Source of the DNA: Paludibacteraceae bacterium | GTDB lineage: Bacteria; Bacteroidota; Bacteroidia; Bacteroidales; Paludibacteraceae | Direction: 5' to 3' | Assembly (NCBI GenBank): GCA_017448985.1 | Contig: JAFSKL010000038.1 | Span: 1 to 36,483, forward strand | Length of the DNA: 36,483 nucleotides | In this document: positions 24,326-31,565 of the stretch, piece after piece | Numbering within the stretch: position 1 is the stretch's first letter | How the letters are laid out: every line of letters starts with the position of its first letter | Notes under the pieces: model-generated | Told to the model about the DNA's origin: nothing | The model's input: the letters and a program-made list of their open reading frames with translations, nothing else | Databases searched by the model: none | Translations under genes and position numbers: made by a program

Positions 24326-24370
24326 CAAAGGTACTGCTTTTTTCTTAAACTTTACTTAAGATTTTCTTAA
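24326..24370 (-). promoter_or_regulatory. Three TTAAG boxes at 11-bp spacing over a -33-less promoter
   Basis: On the minus strand TTAAG begins at 24370, 24359 and 24348, exactly 11 bases apart, each followed by an A-rich half (TTAAGAAAATC, TTAAGTAAAGT, TTAAGAAAAAA). A -7 element TACCTTTG follows at 24333-24326. The -33 position (24356-24354), TTG in the other promoters here, is AGT, inside the middle box. OmpR/PhoB-type regulators bind direct repeats at 11-bp spacing and can replace a poor -35 region; the gene just upstream encodes such a DNA-binding domain. Likely the activated promoter of the operon that runs 24189 to 20779. Confidence 0.7.
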
Positions 24371-24374
24371 GAAA

Positions 24375-24980
24375 TCAAAAATCACCATAAATGGGGATGC
24401 GCAACTCATTGATGGTTCCGTTAACATCCAAAGAGAGGATGAAATGGTGCATAGTTAATTGGGATGTTAAGCGAAGGACACCCGGTTGAGCCGAAGGGAG
24501 TAGGGCAGTCAGCACGCTGTCTAAGAGTTGTTGTAAGGCTTTTGGCTCAATCGTAATCTCGTTCACAAAGGGTGTTAGGTGTATTTGTGCAACAAGTCCT
24601 GAAGCATTGATCTCGGTATCATGGCTACGTAACCATTCCGTGAGAAACGCCTGTAAGTCAATAGTATAGTGTGTCACCTTCTGCTCAATATGGAAGATAA
24701 AACCTATTCCACGAATGGTCTCTATCGGTTCTTTGTTCGTCCACCCTAACTTGCGTCGCAAGGCATTGAGGTGCACATCGATGGTACCGGTGTCATATTG
24801 GAAACGTGTGCCCCATACATGATCGAGAATCTCTTCACGAGGACAGATACGATTGGCATGGGCAGAGAGATAATCCAACAAGCCATATTCCAGTCCTGTC
24901 AGATGAATCGCCTGTCCGTCTTTACGCACGCTGCGCTGTTCACGGTCAATCTCAATATGGTCGATGATGGTGAGGTACAT
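24375..24980 (-). CDS. Receiver-less OmpR/PhoB-type winged-helix regulator
   Basis: 201 residues. Residues 1-98 form a complete OmpR/PhoB effector domain: LTGLEYGLLDYLSAHANRIC, REEILDHVWG, recognition helix GTIDVHLNALRRKLG, wing IETIRGIGFIFHIE. No receiver domain precedes it, so there is no phospho-acceptor Asp. The C-terminal half (about 105-201) weakly recalls a degenerate kinase ATPase (GHKL) fold: TIDLQAFLTEWL, then ITIEPKALQQLLDSVLTALL where the N-box Asn is missing; this is my inference. It starts 25 bases after the TonB receptor stop, so it is probably co-transcribed with it, and its stop lies next to the 11-bp boxes. Confidence 0.75.
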   Translation of the reverse strand: MYLTIIDHIEIDREQRSVRKDGQAIHLTGLEYGLLDYLSAHANRICPREEILDHVWGTRFQYDTGTIDVHLNALRRKLGWTNKEPIETIRGIGFIFHIEQKVTHYTIDLQAFLTEWLRSHDTEINASGLVAQIHLTPFVNEITIEPKALQQLLDSVLTALLPSAQPGVLRLTSQLTMHHFILSLDVNGTINELRIPIYGDF

Positions 24981-25005
24981 TTACCACTTCTTTGCTAGTT
25001 ACTCT

Positions 25006-27285
25006 TTAAATTTTTAAACTCAGTCCGACAAAATACGTGCGCGGCATGGAGGGACCATAGATATAACTGGCGTCGCGGAACTGCCCTTTGTCGATGTCGC
25101 GTTGGTACTGGTCAAGGATGTTCTTTACGCCGCAACTAATCTCCAGACAATAATGTTTATACAGATGCACATCGTACGCCAAACGAATACCAATATCCCA
25201 GAAACTCGGAGTCAGCGTTTCTTCGTCCTGGGGAATATACCCTGCGAGGTGTGGCACGAGCATCGAACCTGTGGCTTTGCCGTTGATGGAAATAGTAAAG
25301 TCTTTAATCGGCTTTACATCGATTAGCACATAGCCGTAGTGGTCCGGAGTTCGTAACATACGCGTGTTTGCCGGCACATCGGGACTCCATTGTTGCGGTT
25401 CGGTATAGCGGCTCTGCTGGTAGGTATAACCTATCTGGAAAGAGAAGAGTGTGCTGTAGTTCACTTTCCCTTCTATATTCAGTCCTCCCACCCAAGCCGC
25501 TTTTGCGTTCGTGCGGACAAAGAGCAAATTACCTTCCGCATCTCTGCCGTTCTCGCGAAGCATGAAGATATCTTGCAGGTAGGTATAGAATCCTTCTGCT
25601 GTCAGGTTCACTTCCCATTTGCCGAACTGACGATACCAGTCGGCACTCAGCGTAGCGCTATGCGAGTACTCGGGACGCAGGTTCGGATCGAGCGTGATAA
25701 GCGACACTTGTCCTCCGACAGCGGCTACATGCAGATCCTCGTCATACGCCTGCGGAGCTCGGTAACCGCTGCTGTAACCGGCACGGAAGACCAAGCCATC
25801 AATCGGTGTGTAGCGAAAGGTCGCACGAGGTGTACAAATTGGATTGGCCAGAAAATTATGCTTCTCCAGTCGCGCTCCAACCAACACACTCCATTGATTG
25901 CCTTTCCATTCGTTCTGCGCGTACGCGCCTACCACATGTACATCTTGTTTCAAATCACGATGATAGCCCAACATCCTGTCGTGCATACCATTGTAGTTAT
26001 ATTCTGCACCGACACTCAGATCGCCTTTTGCCAGGCCGCAGGGATAGGAAAAGCGGTATTGCAAACCGGTGATGGACGTCAGATCGGTACTCCGACCATA
26101 TGCCGCGGTGTCCTTGCCCGTGCCGAAATAACTCTCGCGTCCGATATGCTGCAATGCAGAGTAGGCGGATACAAAATGTTTGTTATCCGGCGAAAACCAG
26201 TCAAATGCCATCGATCCCGCATCGATGTTATGGCGTAACTGCTCTGCTATATCCGATTGATGCGGTTCGAGATCCAAACGGTTTCCTCCGCGGCGGAAAT
26301 CCGTCGTGTGATGGTATTCGAGTGTTATCTTGCTGTACGCACTGGTCTTGAAAAACGCCCGTGCGCCGGCTGTCGTGGCACGCAGTTTGGGTAGTTCGCT
26401 AAAACCGTCATTATCCCGGTCGTACTCGCTCCGTGTGCGATGAGTAGCAAAGAGATAAGCACCTATCTTGCGGTTCTCGCTCATCACAGATGCGTTGAGG
26501 TCGGTATGGATGTCGTATCCGGCATGCTCGTTGATATGGCTCGTATTGGAGAGGTTCACGAAGTTACGAACCGGTTCCTTGGTGATGACATTCACCACGC
26601 CGGCGATCGCATTCGCTCCGTACATCGCCGAACCACCGCCGCGTACGACCTCAATTCTATCTATCATCGCTGAAGGCACTTGCTCAAGGCCATAGACGGC
26701 GGCCATGGAAGAGAATACAGGACGACTATCCATCAGGATCTGGGTGTACTGACCTTGTAGTCCGTTGATACGCAGTTCCGTCTTGCCGCAGTTGGAACAG
26801 GTGTTCTCTACCCGCAAACCCGGCTGAAAACTAAGGACATCCGCAGCACAAGTGACCGCCGTTGTTTCAAACATCGTCGGCGACAACACATTAACGATGG
26901 TCGCTGCCTCTTGCCGTTTGGTCGCATAGCGGTTAGCCGTCACTACAACACTATTGAGTTGCTGCGAGACTTCACGGATCACGGCCTTCAACTCCGTCGT
27001 CGTGTGCTCCGTTATGTTCACCGGCAATTCCTCCGTTTCGTATCCTACGTAGGAAAAAACAATCGTCTGCCTACCTATCGGCAGATTCTTCAAAAAATAG
27101 TGACCGGATTCGTCTGTAACGGTGCCTATATTCGTACCTTTGACCTGTACATTCACGTACGGCAAATGCTCTCCCGTTTTCTCATCCAGCACGTGTCCGA
27201 CCAAGTGCGCATCATACTCATCCTGTGCCCATAACGGCACAAAGCAAAGCAGCGCAAAGACTAATACCCATATATTTTTTCTCAT
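25006..27285 (-). CDS. TonB-dependent receptor with CarboxypepD-regulatory domain
   Basis: 759 residues. Signal peptide MRKNIWVLVFALLCFVPLWA cut before QD; CarboxypepD-regulatory-like domain about 25-105 (GHVLDEKTGEHLPYVNVQVK, GTVTDESGHYFLKNLPIG); TonB-box-like segment and plug about 110-238 (RINGLQGQYTQILMDSRPVF, IDRIEVVRGGGSAMYGANAI); then the barrel ending GPSMPRTYFVGLSLKI. A CSNC pair (163-166) in NTCSNCGKTELRINGL could form a disulphide or bind metal and recurs, as I recall, in a subgroup of Bacteroidota receptors. Substrate (iron chelate, heme or cobalamin-type) cannot be fixed from sequence. First gene after the promoter at 27317. Confidence 0.9.
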   Translation of the reverse strand: MRKNIWVLVFALLCFVPLWAQDEYDAHLVGHVLDEKTGEHLPYVNVQVKGTNIGTVTDESGHYFLKNLPIGRQTIVFSYVGYETEELPVNITEHTTTELKAVIREVSQQLNSVVVTANRYATKRQEAATIVNVLSPTMFETTAVTCAADVLSFQPGLRVENTCSNCGKTELRINGLQGQYTQILMDSRPVFSSMAAVYGLEQVPSAMIDRIEVVRGGGSAMYGANAIAGVVNVITKEPVRNFVNLSNTSHINEHAGYDIHTDLNASVMSENRKIGAYLFATHRTRSEYDRDNDGFSELPKLRATTAGARAFFKTSAYSKITLEYHHTTDFRRGGNRLDLEPHQSDIAEQLRHNIDAGSMAFDWFSPDNKHFVSAYSALQHIGRESYFGTGKDTAAYGRSTDLTSITGLQYRFSYPCGLAKGDLSVGAEYNYNGMHDRMLGYHRDLKQDVHVVGAYAQNEWKGNQWSVLVGARLEKHNFLANPICTPRATFRYTPIDGLVFRAGYSSGYRAPQAYDEDLHVAAVGGQVSLITLDPNLRPEYSHSATLSADWYRQFGKWEVNLTAEGFYTYLQDIFMLRENGRDAEGNLLFVRTNAKAAWVGGLNIEGKVNYSTLFSFQIGYTYQQSRYTEPQQWSPDVPANTRMLRTPDHYGYVLIDVKPIKDFTISINGKATGSMLVPHLAGYIPQDEETLTPSFWDIGIRLAYDVHLYKHYCLEISCGVKNILDQYQRDIDKGQFRDASYIYGPSMPRTYFVGLSLKI

Positions 27286-27316
27286 TCTTTTTTATACCCT
27301 TTTGGGAAATCGGCTG

Positions 27317-27347
27317 CAAAATTACAAAAAAAATCCCACATACGCAA
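27317..27347 (-). promoter_or_regulatory. Bacteroidota promoter of the TonB receptor gene
   Basis: -7 TAATTTTG (27324-27317) followed by CAGCC; -33 TTG at 27347-27345 in CTTGCGTAT; 20 bases between. The -33 element lies in the loop of the terminator at 27326-27359. Confidence 0.8.
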
Positions 27348-27359
27348 GTTTTTGTGGGA
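27326..27359 (-). terminator. Rho-independent terminator of the metallo-hydrolase operon
   Basis: TCCCACA (27334-27340) pairs with TGTGGGA (27353-27359) across a 12-base loop, followed on the minus strand by eight T (27333-27326). Ends the ZIP / AI-2E / hydrolase operon directly after its last stop at 27377. Confidence 0.85.
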
Positions 27360-27376
27360 CTTTTTTGTTTTTTCTA

Positions 27377-28423
27377 TCAATATTTCACCACTGTTCCTAT
27401 AGGAGCATCCAAGAGGTGGATGTGGTGTTTCGTGGCGATGTCGTGTGCCACGCTGTCCGGCTCGTACCAGGGATGGACGGACAGAGCGAACTTGTCATGG
27501 TGGATGGTGAAGACCTGCTTGGCTTGGAGGTCGAGAATGACTTTTTCGAGGTCTTCGGGCGTGGTGTGGATATATTTCCAATTGGCGTTGTACTGTCCGT
27601 TCTCCAAGAGCGCCAGATCAACAGCTCCAAAGTGCTCGTGTATCTGAGCAAAACGCTTGTCATAGCCTCCGTCGCCGCCTATATAGACCTTACGTCCACC
27701 GGATTCCACCATAAACGAAGCCCAGAGCGTTTGATTGCGTTTGCCTAAGAGACGATTACTAAAATGCCGACTTGGCAGGCAGGTAATACCCTCTGATGCC
27801 TCGTACCAATCCATCTCCGTGATTAATTCGTCCGCATAGCCCCAATAACGAAGGTAATCAGCGATACCGAGGGGACAGATGACGTGTTGCACGCGGTCGC
27901 GGATATCGCGTAGTGTCGCGTACTCCATGTGGTCCCAATGTTCATGCGTGATAATGAGCACATCTATGTCCGGCAGGTCTTCCGGTCGATAGATATCTGT
28001 GCCCGGAAAGGCTTTCAGCATCATCGACGACGGCCATTCCGGTTTGAGTACCGGATCAACCAAGTACCGCTTGCCATCCAGACATAACAAATACGATGAG
28101 TGCCCGAACCATACGAGCCAATCGCTATCGGTCAGCAGGTTCTTGAGGTCTGTCTTGACCGCAGGTATCGGTTGTTGCGGCACACGCAGCGTGTCTTTGT
28201 TCGTTAGAAAACGCCATAATGTGCGCCTCGTGCTCGCGGAGTCTCCGGTGAACTGCGGTGTCGGTTCTTGGTTATGAAACATCCCTTCCCGGTAGTTGGG
28301 GGAGGCTTGTATCCGCTCTTTTGACACATGTCGCCACAGCCCGAAAGCGGGATGCGAGAGTACTGCCAGTGCGATACCGCTTAGCACGATAAGCACACAA
28401 ACGATGGTGATAGTTGTTTTCAT
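27377..28423 (-). CDS. Metallo-beta-lactamase-fold hydrolase (NAPE-PLD/UlaG-like)
   Basis: 348 residues with one N-terminal hydrophobic anchor (about 5-22), so probably membrane-attached facing the periplasm. WFGHSSYLL at 105-113, the zinc motif HEHWDH at H140-H145, CLPSRHFSNR, YIGGDGGY and TIHHDKFAL complete the two-metal site of the MBL fold. The arrangement is that of the NAPE-PLD / COG2220 group, which hydrolyses phosphodiester or similar bonds; the substrate here is unknown. Last gene of an operon with the AI-2E-family permease (16-base gap). Confidence 0.88.
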   Translation of the reverse strand: MKTTITIVCVLIVLSGIALAVLSHPAFGLWRHVSKERIQASPNYREGMFHNQEPTPQFTGDSASTRRTLWRFLTNKDTLRVPQQPIPAVKTDLKNLLTDSDWLVWFGHSSYLLCLDGKRYLVDPVLKPEWPSSMMLKAFPGTDIYRPEDLPDIDVLIITHEHWDHMEYATLRDIRDRVQHVICPLGIADYLRYWGYADELITEMDWYEASEGITCLPSRHFSNRLLGKRNQTLWASFMVESGGRKVYIGGDGGYDKRFAQIHEHFGAVDLALLENGQYNANWKYIHTTPEDLEKVILDLQAKQVFTIHHDKFALSVHPWYEPDSVAHDIATKHHIHLLDAPIGTVVKY

Positions 28424-28439
28424 AACTTCCCAATTGATG

Positions 28440-29513
28440 TCAACGACTTCGTTTGCGAGGCCGCGGAGTTTTGACCGACGTATCGGTTGCTTTCGTGGCT
28501 TCGATTTGTTCGGACATGAAAGGTTCGTGGAGTACGTAGTGTTTGTAACACGAGATACCGAGAGTCGTGAGAGGCAGCGCGATGATCATTCCGATGACGC
28601 CCATCAACGCCCCCCAGAAACTGAGGCTGAGCAGGATAGCCGCCGGTCCGAGACCTGTCACTTTGCCCATGATCTTCGGTGTGAGATACATATCTTGTAA
28701 TGTCTGCACAACGATGAACACAATCGCCATCAGCAACAACGTCAGCCACACGGGTTGCCCTGTTTGCGCCGACTGTACGAGGCAGAGCAGGATACATGGC
28801 GGTATGCCGAGCGCCTGCATGTACGGTACCAGATTGAGGATACCGACGATGATGCCCATTACAAAGCCCATCGGCATGCCTATAATCGTGAAACCGATTG
28901 CGAAGAGAATACCGACGCAAAGCGCGACCAATCCCTGTCCTCGGAAATAGGCATTCATGTTCACGCTCATTTCATGGACGAGTGTGGTGATCTGTGTGTA
29001 GTATTTCTGCGGTACGTATTTACGCCAGTTGGCGCGGATAGATGGGAATGCGAGCATCAAGAAGATGAGGTACATCAAACCGATGAAGATGACTAACAAT
29101 TCGCTCAACCAACTTAATCCGCCGGTAATCCAAGCTCCTATTTTGGGTAGTAGTTTTTGAATGCCGTCACGTACCTCGGGGTACGAGAGTATGGATTCTA
29201 AGTTCAACCCATCGAGCGTAGAATGGATCTTCTCCTGCTGCTCGGGGGTGAAATACTTGTCGGCATCGAAATGTTCAAAATACTGCTCTACCGCTACCGC
29301 AGCCGACTTCACTTCCCGTCCCATTGCAGGGATGATCAGATACACGGCAAGCGACAGCAAACCGACAAACAGGATAAGCGTGATAGCCACGGACAAACCA
29401 CGGTACTTCACACGGCATTTATACTGAATGAAGTTGACCAGCGGGTCAAGCAGCCACGCTAACAAAAAACTGACAAAGAACGGCAGTAATACGCCATAAA
29501 GACGAGATAGCAT
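28440..29513 (-). CDS. AI-2E family transporter (PerM/YdiK-like permease)
   Basis: 357 residues with about eight hydrophobic segments, for example GVLLPFFVSFLLAWLLDPLV at the N-terminus and the long helices toward the end (VWLTLLLMAIVFIVVQTLQD, PLTTLGISCYKHYVLHEPF). The amphipathic middle (about 80-160) and the LTPKIMGKVTGLGPAAILLS block are typical of the family. Members include putative autoinducer-2 exporters and ion antiporters; the substrate cannot be told. The basic tail (TPRPRKRSR) is cytoplasmic. Lies between the ZIP transporter and MBL hydrolase genes with gaps of 32 and 16 bases. Confidence 0.9.
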   Translation of the reverse strand: MLSRLYGVLLPFFVSFLLAWLLDPLVNFIQYKCRVKYRGLSVAITLILFVGLLSLAVYLIIPAMGREVKSAAVAVEQYFEHFDADKYFTPEQQEKIHSTLDGLNLESILSYPEVRDGIQKLLPKIGAWITGGLSWLSELLVIFIGLMYLIFLMLAFPSIRANWRKYVPQKYYTQITTLVHEMSVNMNAYFRGQGLVALCVGILFAIGFTIIGMPMGFVMGIIVGILNLVPYMQALGIPPCILLCLVQSAQTGQPVWLTLLLMAIVFIVVQTLQDMYLTPKIMGKVTGLGPAAILLSLSFWGALMGVIGMIIALPLTTLGISCYKHYVLHEPFMSEQIEATKATDTSVKTPRPRKRSR

Positions 29514-29545
29514 AATCTAATATTAAGTGTTTTTTTTACCGTATT

Positions 29546-30328
29546 TTATCCCATGACCACGTCGAGAACCATCATCAGTACGAAACCGAGTGCGAAGCCA
29601 ATAGTACTGAGGTTGGAGTGTGTACCGTTAGAGGCCTCGGGGATAAGTTCTTCGACTACCACATAAAGCATCGCTCCTGCGGCAAACGCCAGCAGATAAG
29701 GCATTGCGGGCAGGAAGAGAGATGCCAGAAGGATGATCAGCAGACCGCCGACGGGTTCGATCACGCCGCTCAGTGAGCCGATGAGGAAGGAGCGCCAACG
29801 GCTGTTACCTGCCGCACGCATAGGCATGGAGATGATGGCACCTTCAGGGATGTTCTGGATCGCAATACCGATAGACATCGCCAGGGCACCCATGAGCGAG
29901 ATGTCCGCTTGTCCGTCTTGTGTTCCGGCAAAGACCACACCCACCGCCATGCCTTCCGGCAGGTTGTGGATCGTGACCGCCAGCGCAAGCATTGCTGTGC
30001 GTGAGAGACGGGCTTTGAGACCTTCGGGATGGTCGCTACCCACATGCAAGTGCGGCGTCAGTTCGTCAATGAGCAAGAGGAAGCCCATGCCTAACAAAAA
30101 GCCTACAGCCGCCGGTATGACTTGCATCGCACCTTCGCCGTGAGACATGTCGATAGACGGGATAAGCAGCGACCAGACGGACGCCGCGACCATCACACCC
30201 GACGCAAAGCCGAGCAACGCCTTCTGCAGGCGCTCGGGCATGTCGCGTTTCATAAAGAACACGAACGATGCTCCGAGCATAGTGCCCAACAGAGGGATGA
30301 GAAGACCTATTAAAAGGGTTGTTGTCAT
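29546..30328 (-). CDS. ZIP family metal transporter
   Basis: 260 residues from ATG 30328 (MTTTLLIGLLIPLLGTMLGA); the frame extends further upstream but crosses the promoter. Eight predicted membrane helices. Metal-binding helices carry HNLPEGMAVGVVF and IAIQNIPEGAIISMP, the HN-PEG / QN-PEG motifs of GufA-type ZIP proteins; the loop HLHVGSDHPEG is histidine-rich. Likely imports zinc or another divalent metal across the inner membrane. First gene of a three-gene operon. Three 10-base direct repeats lie just upstream of its promoter and may be an operator. Confidence 0.92.
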   Translation of the reverse strand: MTTTLLIGLLIPLLGTMLGASFVFFMKRDMPERLQKALLGFASGVMVAASVWSLLIPSIDMSHGEGAMQVIPAAVGFLLGMGFLLLIDELTPHLHVGSDHPEGLKARLSRTAMLALAVTIHNLPEGMAVGVVFAGTQDGQADISLMGALAMSIGIAIQNIPEGAIISMPMRAAGNSRWRSFLIGSLSGVIEPVGGLLIILLASLFLPAMPYLLAFAAGAMLYVVVEELIPEASNGTHSNLSTIGFALGFVLMMVLDVVMG

Positions 30329-30361
30329 ATCGAAAGTGTCTTTGTTATGCGATTTTGTGTG

Positions 30362-30392
30362 CAAAATTACAAAAAATAATTGAGATATGCAA
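30362..30392 (-). promoter_or_regulatory. Bacteroidota promoter of the ZIP operon
   Basis: -7 TAATTTTG (30369-30362) followed by CACAC; -33 TTG (30392-30390) in CTTGCATAT; 20 bases between. The start would lie near 30355, about 27 bases before the ATG. Confidence 0.85.
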
Positions 30393-30400
30393 GGAAATGG

Positions 30401-30430
30401 TCCAAAAAGTTCCAAAATGGTTCAAAAAAT
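30401..30430. repeat. Three 10-base direct repeats upstream of the ZIP promoter
   Basis: TCCAAAAAGT, TCCAAAATGG, TTCAAAAAAT lie end to end, starting 9 bases upstream of the -33 TTG. Helical-turn spacing suggests an operator or an A-tract upstream activating sequence, perhaps metal responsive. Confidence 0.5.
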
Positions 30431-30503
30431 GGCTTTCTGTCGCGGACACTACCCTCGTACGTGTGTCAAAACCTCGTTTTGGCAGTAAGTACTCGGGTGT
30501 GCT

Positions 30504-30543
30504 CCGCTCTCCCCACAAATTGAAATTTGCGGGGTCCCCATTA
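30504..30543 (-). repeat. GGGG/CCCC hairpin repeat, copy B
   Basis: On the minus strand TAATGGGGACCCCG, CAAATT-TC-AATTTG, TGGGGAGAGCG. Same design as 24219-24258 with a different but still complementary inner stem. Flanked by GCGCGAAGCGAGAGAC on one side. Confidence 0.8.
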
Positions 30544-30597
30544 GGCGCGAAGCGAGAGACAAAAATACAAAAACACAGAAAACCCTCCATGTGGTTT

Positions 30598-30751
30598 GTA
30601 GCTGTGCGGCTACTATGTATTAGCATGTCGCGAAATCCTCACAAGTGAACTTGCAGCATTTCGCGCACACTAATCCAGACCTCTGACGAGTGGCAACCAC
30701 AAGCAGACATAAACAGAAAAAAAGTTTTCGATGTCGTCAACTAGACGACGT
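30598..30751. other. Hairpin-rich gene-free stretch
   Basis: The gene-free interval between the ZIP promoter and the terminator at 30778 holds several perfect hairpins: GTAGC/GCTAC (30598-30613); CGCGAAAT/ATTTCGCG (30629-30636 with 30658-30665) enclosing CAAG-TGAA-CTTG (30642-30653); and ATGTCGTC/GACGACGT (30731-30751). No open frame of note. It may be a small RNA or the remains of a mobile element; I cannot decide which. Confidence 0.5.
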
Positions 30752-30777
30752 AATACGAAGAAGGGACGGTGGATAAC

Positions 30778-30815
30778 AAAAAAAAAGCCGCCTCGCGTTA
30801 TTGCGGAACGGCTTT
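30778..30815 (-). terminator. Strong rho-independent terminator of the lipoprotein cluster
   Basis: AAAGCCG (30784-30790) pairs with CGGCTTT (30809-30815), with an inner CGC/GCG pair, and the minus-strand RNA continues into nine U. It lies 22 bases after the stop of the gene ending at 30838. Confidence 0.92.
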
Positions 30816-30837
30816 GAGTTAGATTCGTAAATGATAC

Positions 30838-31528
30838 TTACTTTGCCGGCTTGAGATTTTGCAATGGAATAAACATCACAGGACCGCCACCAATAAAGAC
30901 ATCCTTAATTGGTTTTACAATAACGGTCTTGTAACCATCCAAAGATAAACGGAACTCAACTTTCTTTACATCCTTTTCATTTTCAATGATAAGAGGATTT
31001 AGTTCTTTCAATTTTTGGAAATTTGGATCTCCCTTTGCAGTAAAGTTGTTTTCATACATTTTTTCTGTAAGATATGCAAAAGGAGTTGTTCCCAAATATT
31101 TGAAATCCGGAGTTTCTTTTTGTCCTTTGTATATTACTCGATATTCTACCGTTGCGCCATCATATTTGGAGTTCGGGACATAGAACATTGCATATACTCC
31201 ATATGCACATACATTGTACTCCTTGGCTCCAGGGCCAACTTCTACCGCAGACTTTTGGGATTCTTGCACCGCAATCTCAGTATTATTTGAAACCGGCATT
31301 TCACTCTGACGAATTTCTTCGTATCGTCCATCATCATAAAGAACGGCTTGAACTTCGTTTTTGAGAATAGACATTTCGTTGCCAGTCTCAGCTGTATAAA
31401 TGACTTCGTTGTCTGTTACCAACTTGATAGAAACATTTTCAATTCTATCACCGGATTTCTTCAAGATTAACTCCTGCATTCAAAAACATAGGGAGTAACG
31501 CAAATAAAACAATAATTGTTCTTTTCAT
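30838..31528 (-). pseudogene. Exported protein with signal peptide shifted out of frame
   Basis: ATG 31528 with RBS AAAGGA reads MKRTIIVLFALLPMFLNAG and stops at a TGA after 26 codons. The body of the gene (213 codons from ATG 31479) is in another frame, reading QELILKKSGDRIENVSIKLV and so on. Joining the two after LNA would give a perfect leader and cleavage site (LNA/QEL); restoring one CA dinucleotide (GCAGGAG to GCACAGGAG) does it. The mature part ends with a PEGA-like segment (KYLGTTPFAYL) and LDGYKTVIVKPI, resembling the neighbour at 31566. Either a slipped-strand frameshift, a phase-variable site or a sequence error. AT-rich like the next two genes. Confidence 0.75.
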
Positions 31529-31565
31529 GATGTTATCCTTTCATTAATTAATCAGATTTATTTCA

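Noticed and set aside
30329..30415. Upstream extension of the ZIP transporter
   Set aside because: It reads through the promoter at 30362-30392; the membrane protein starts naturally at 30328.
20704..30543. Possible prophage or integrative element around the TonB locus
   Set aside because: No integrase, transposase, att-like direct repeats or phage structural genes were seen; loss of word repeats alone is not enough.
30731..30751. GTCGTC/GACGAC hairpin as terminator
   Set aside because: The T-run on the minus strand begins 7 bases after the stem, and a far better terminator (30778-30815) already ends the upstream gene.
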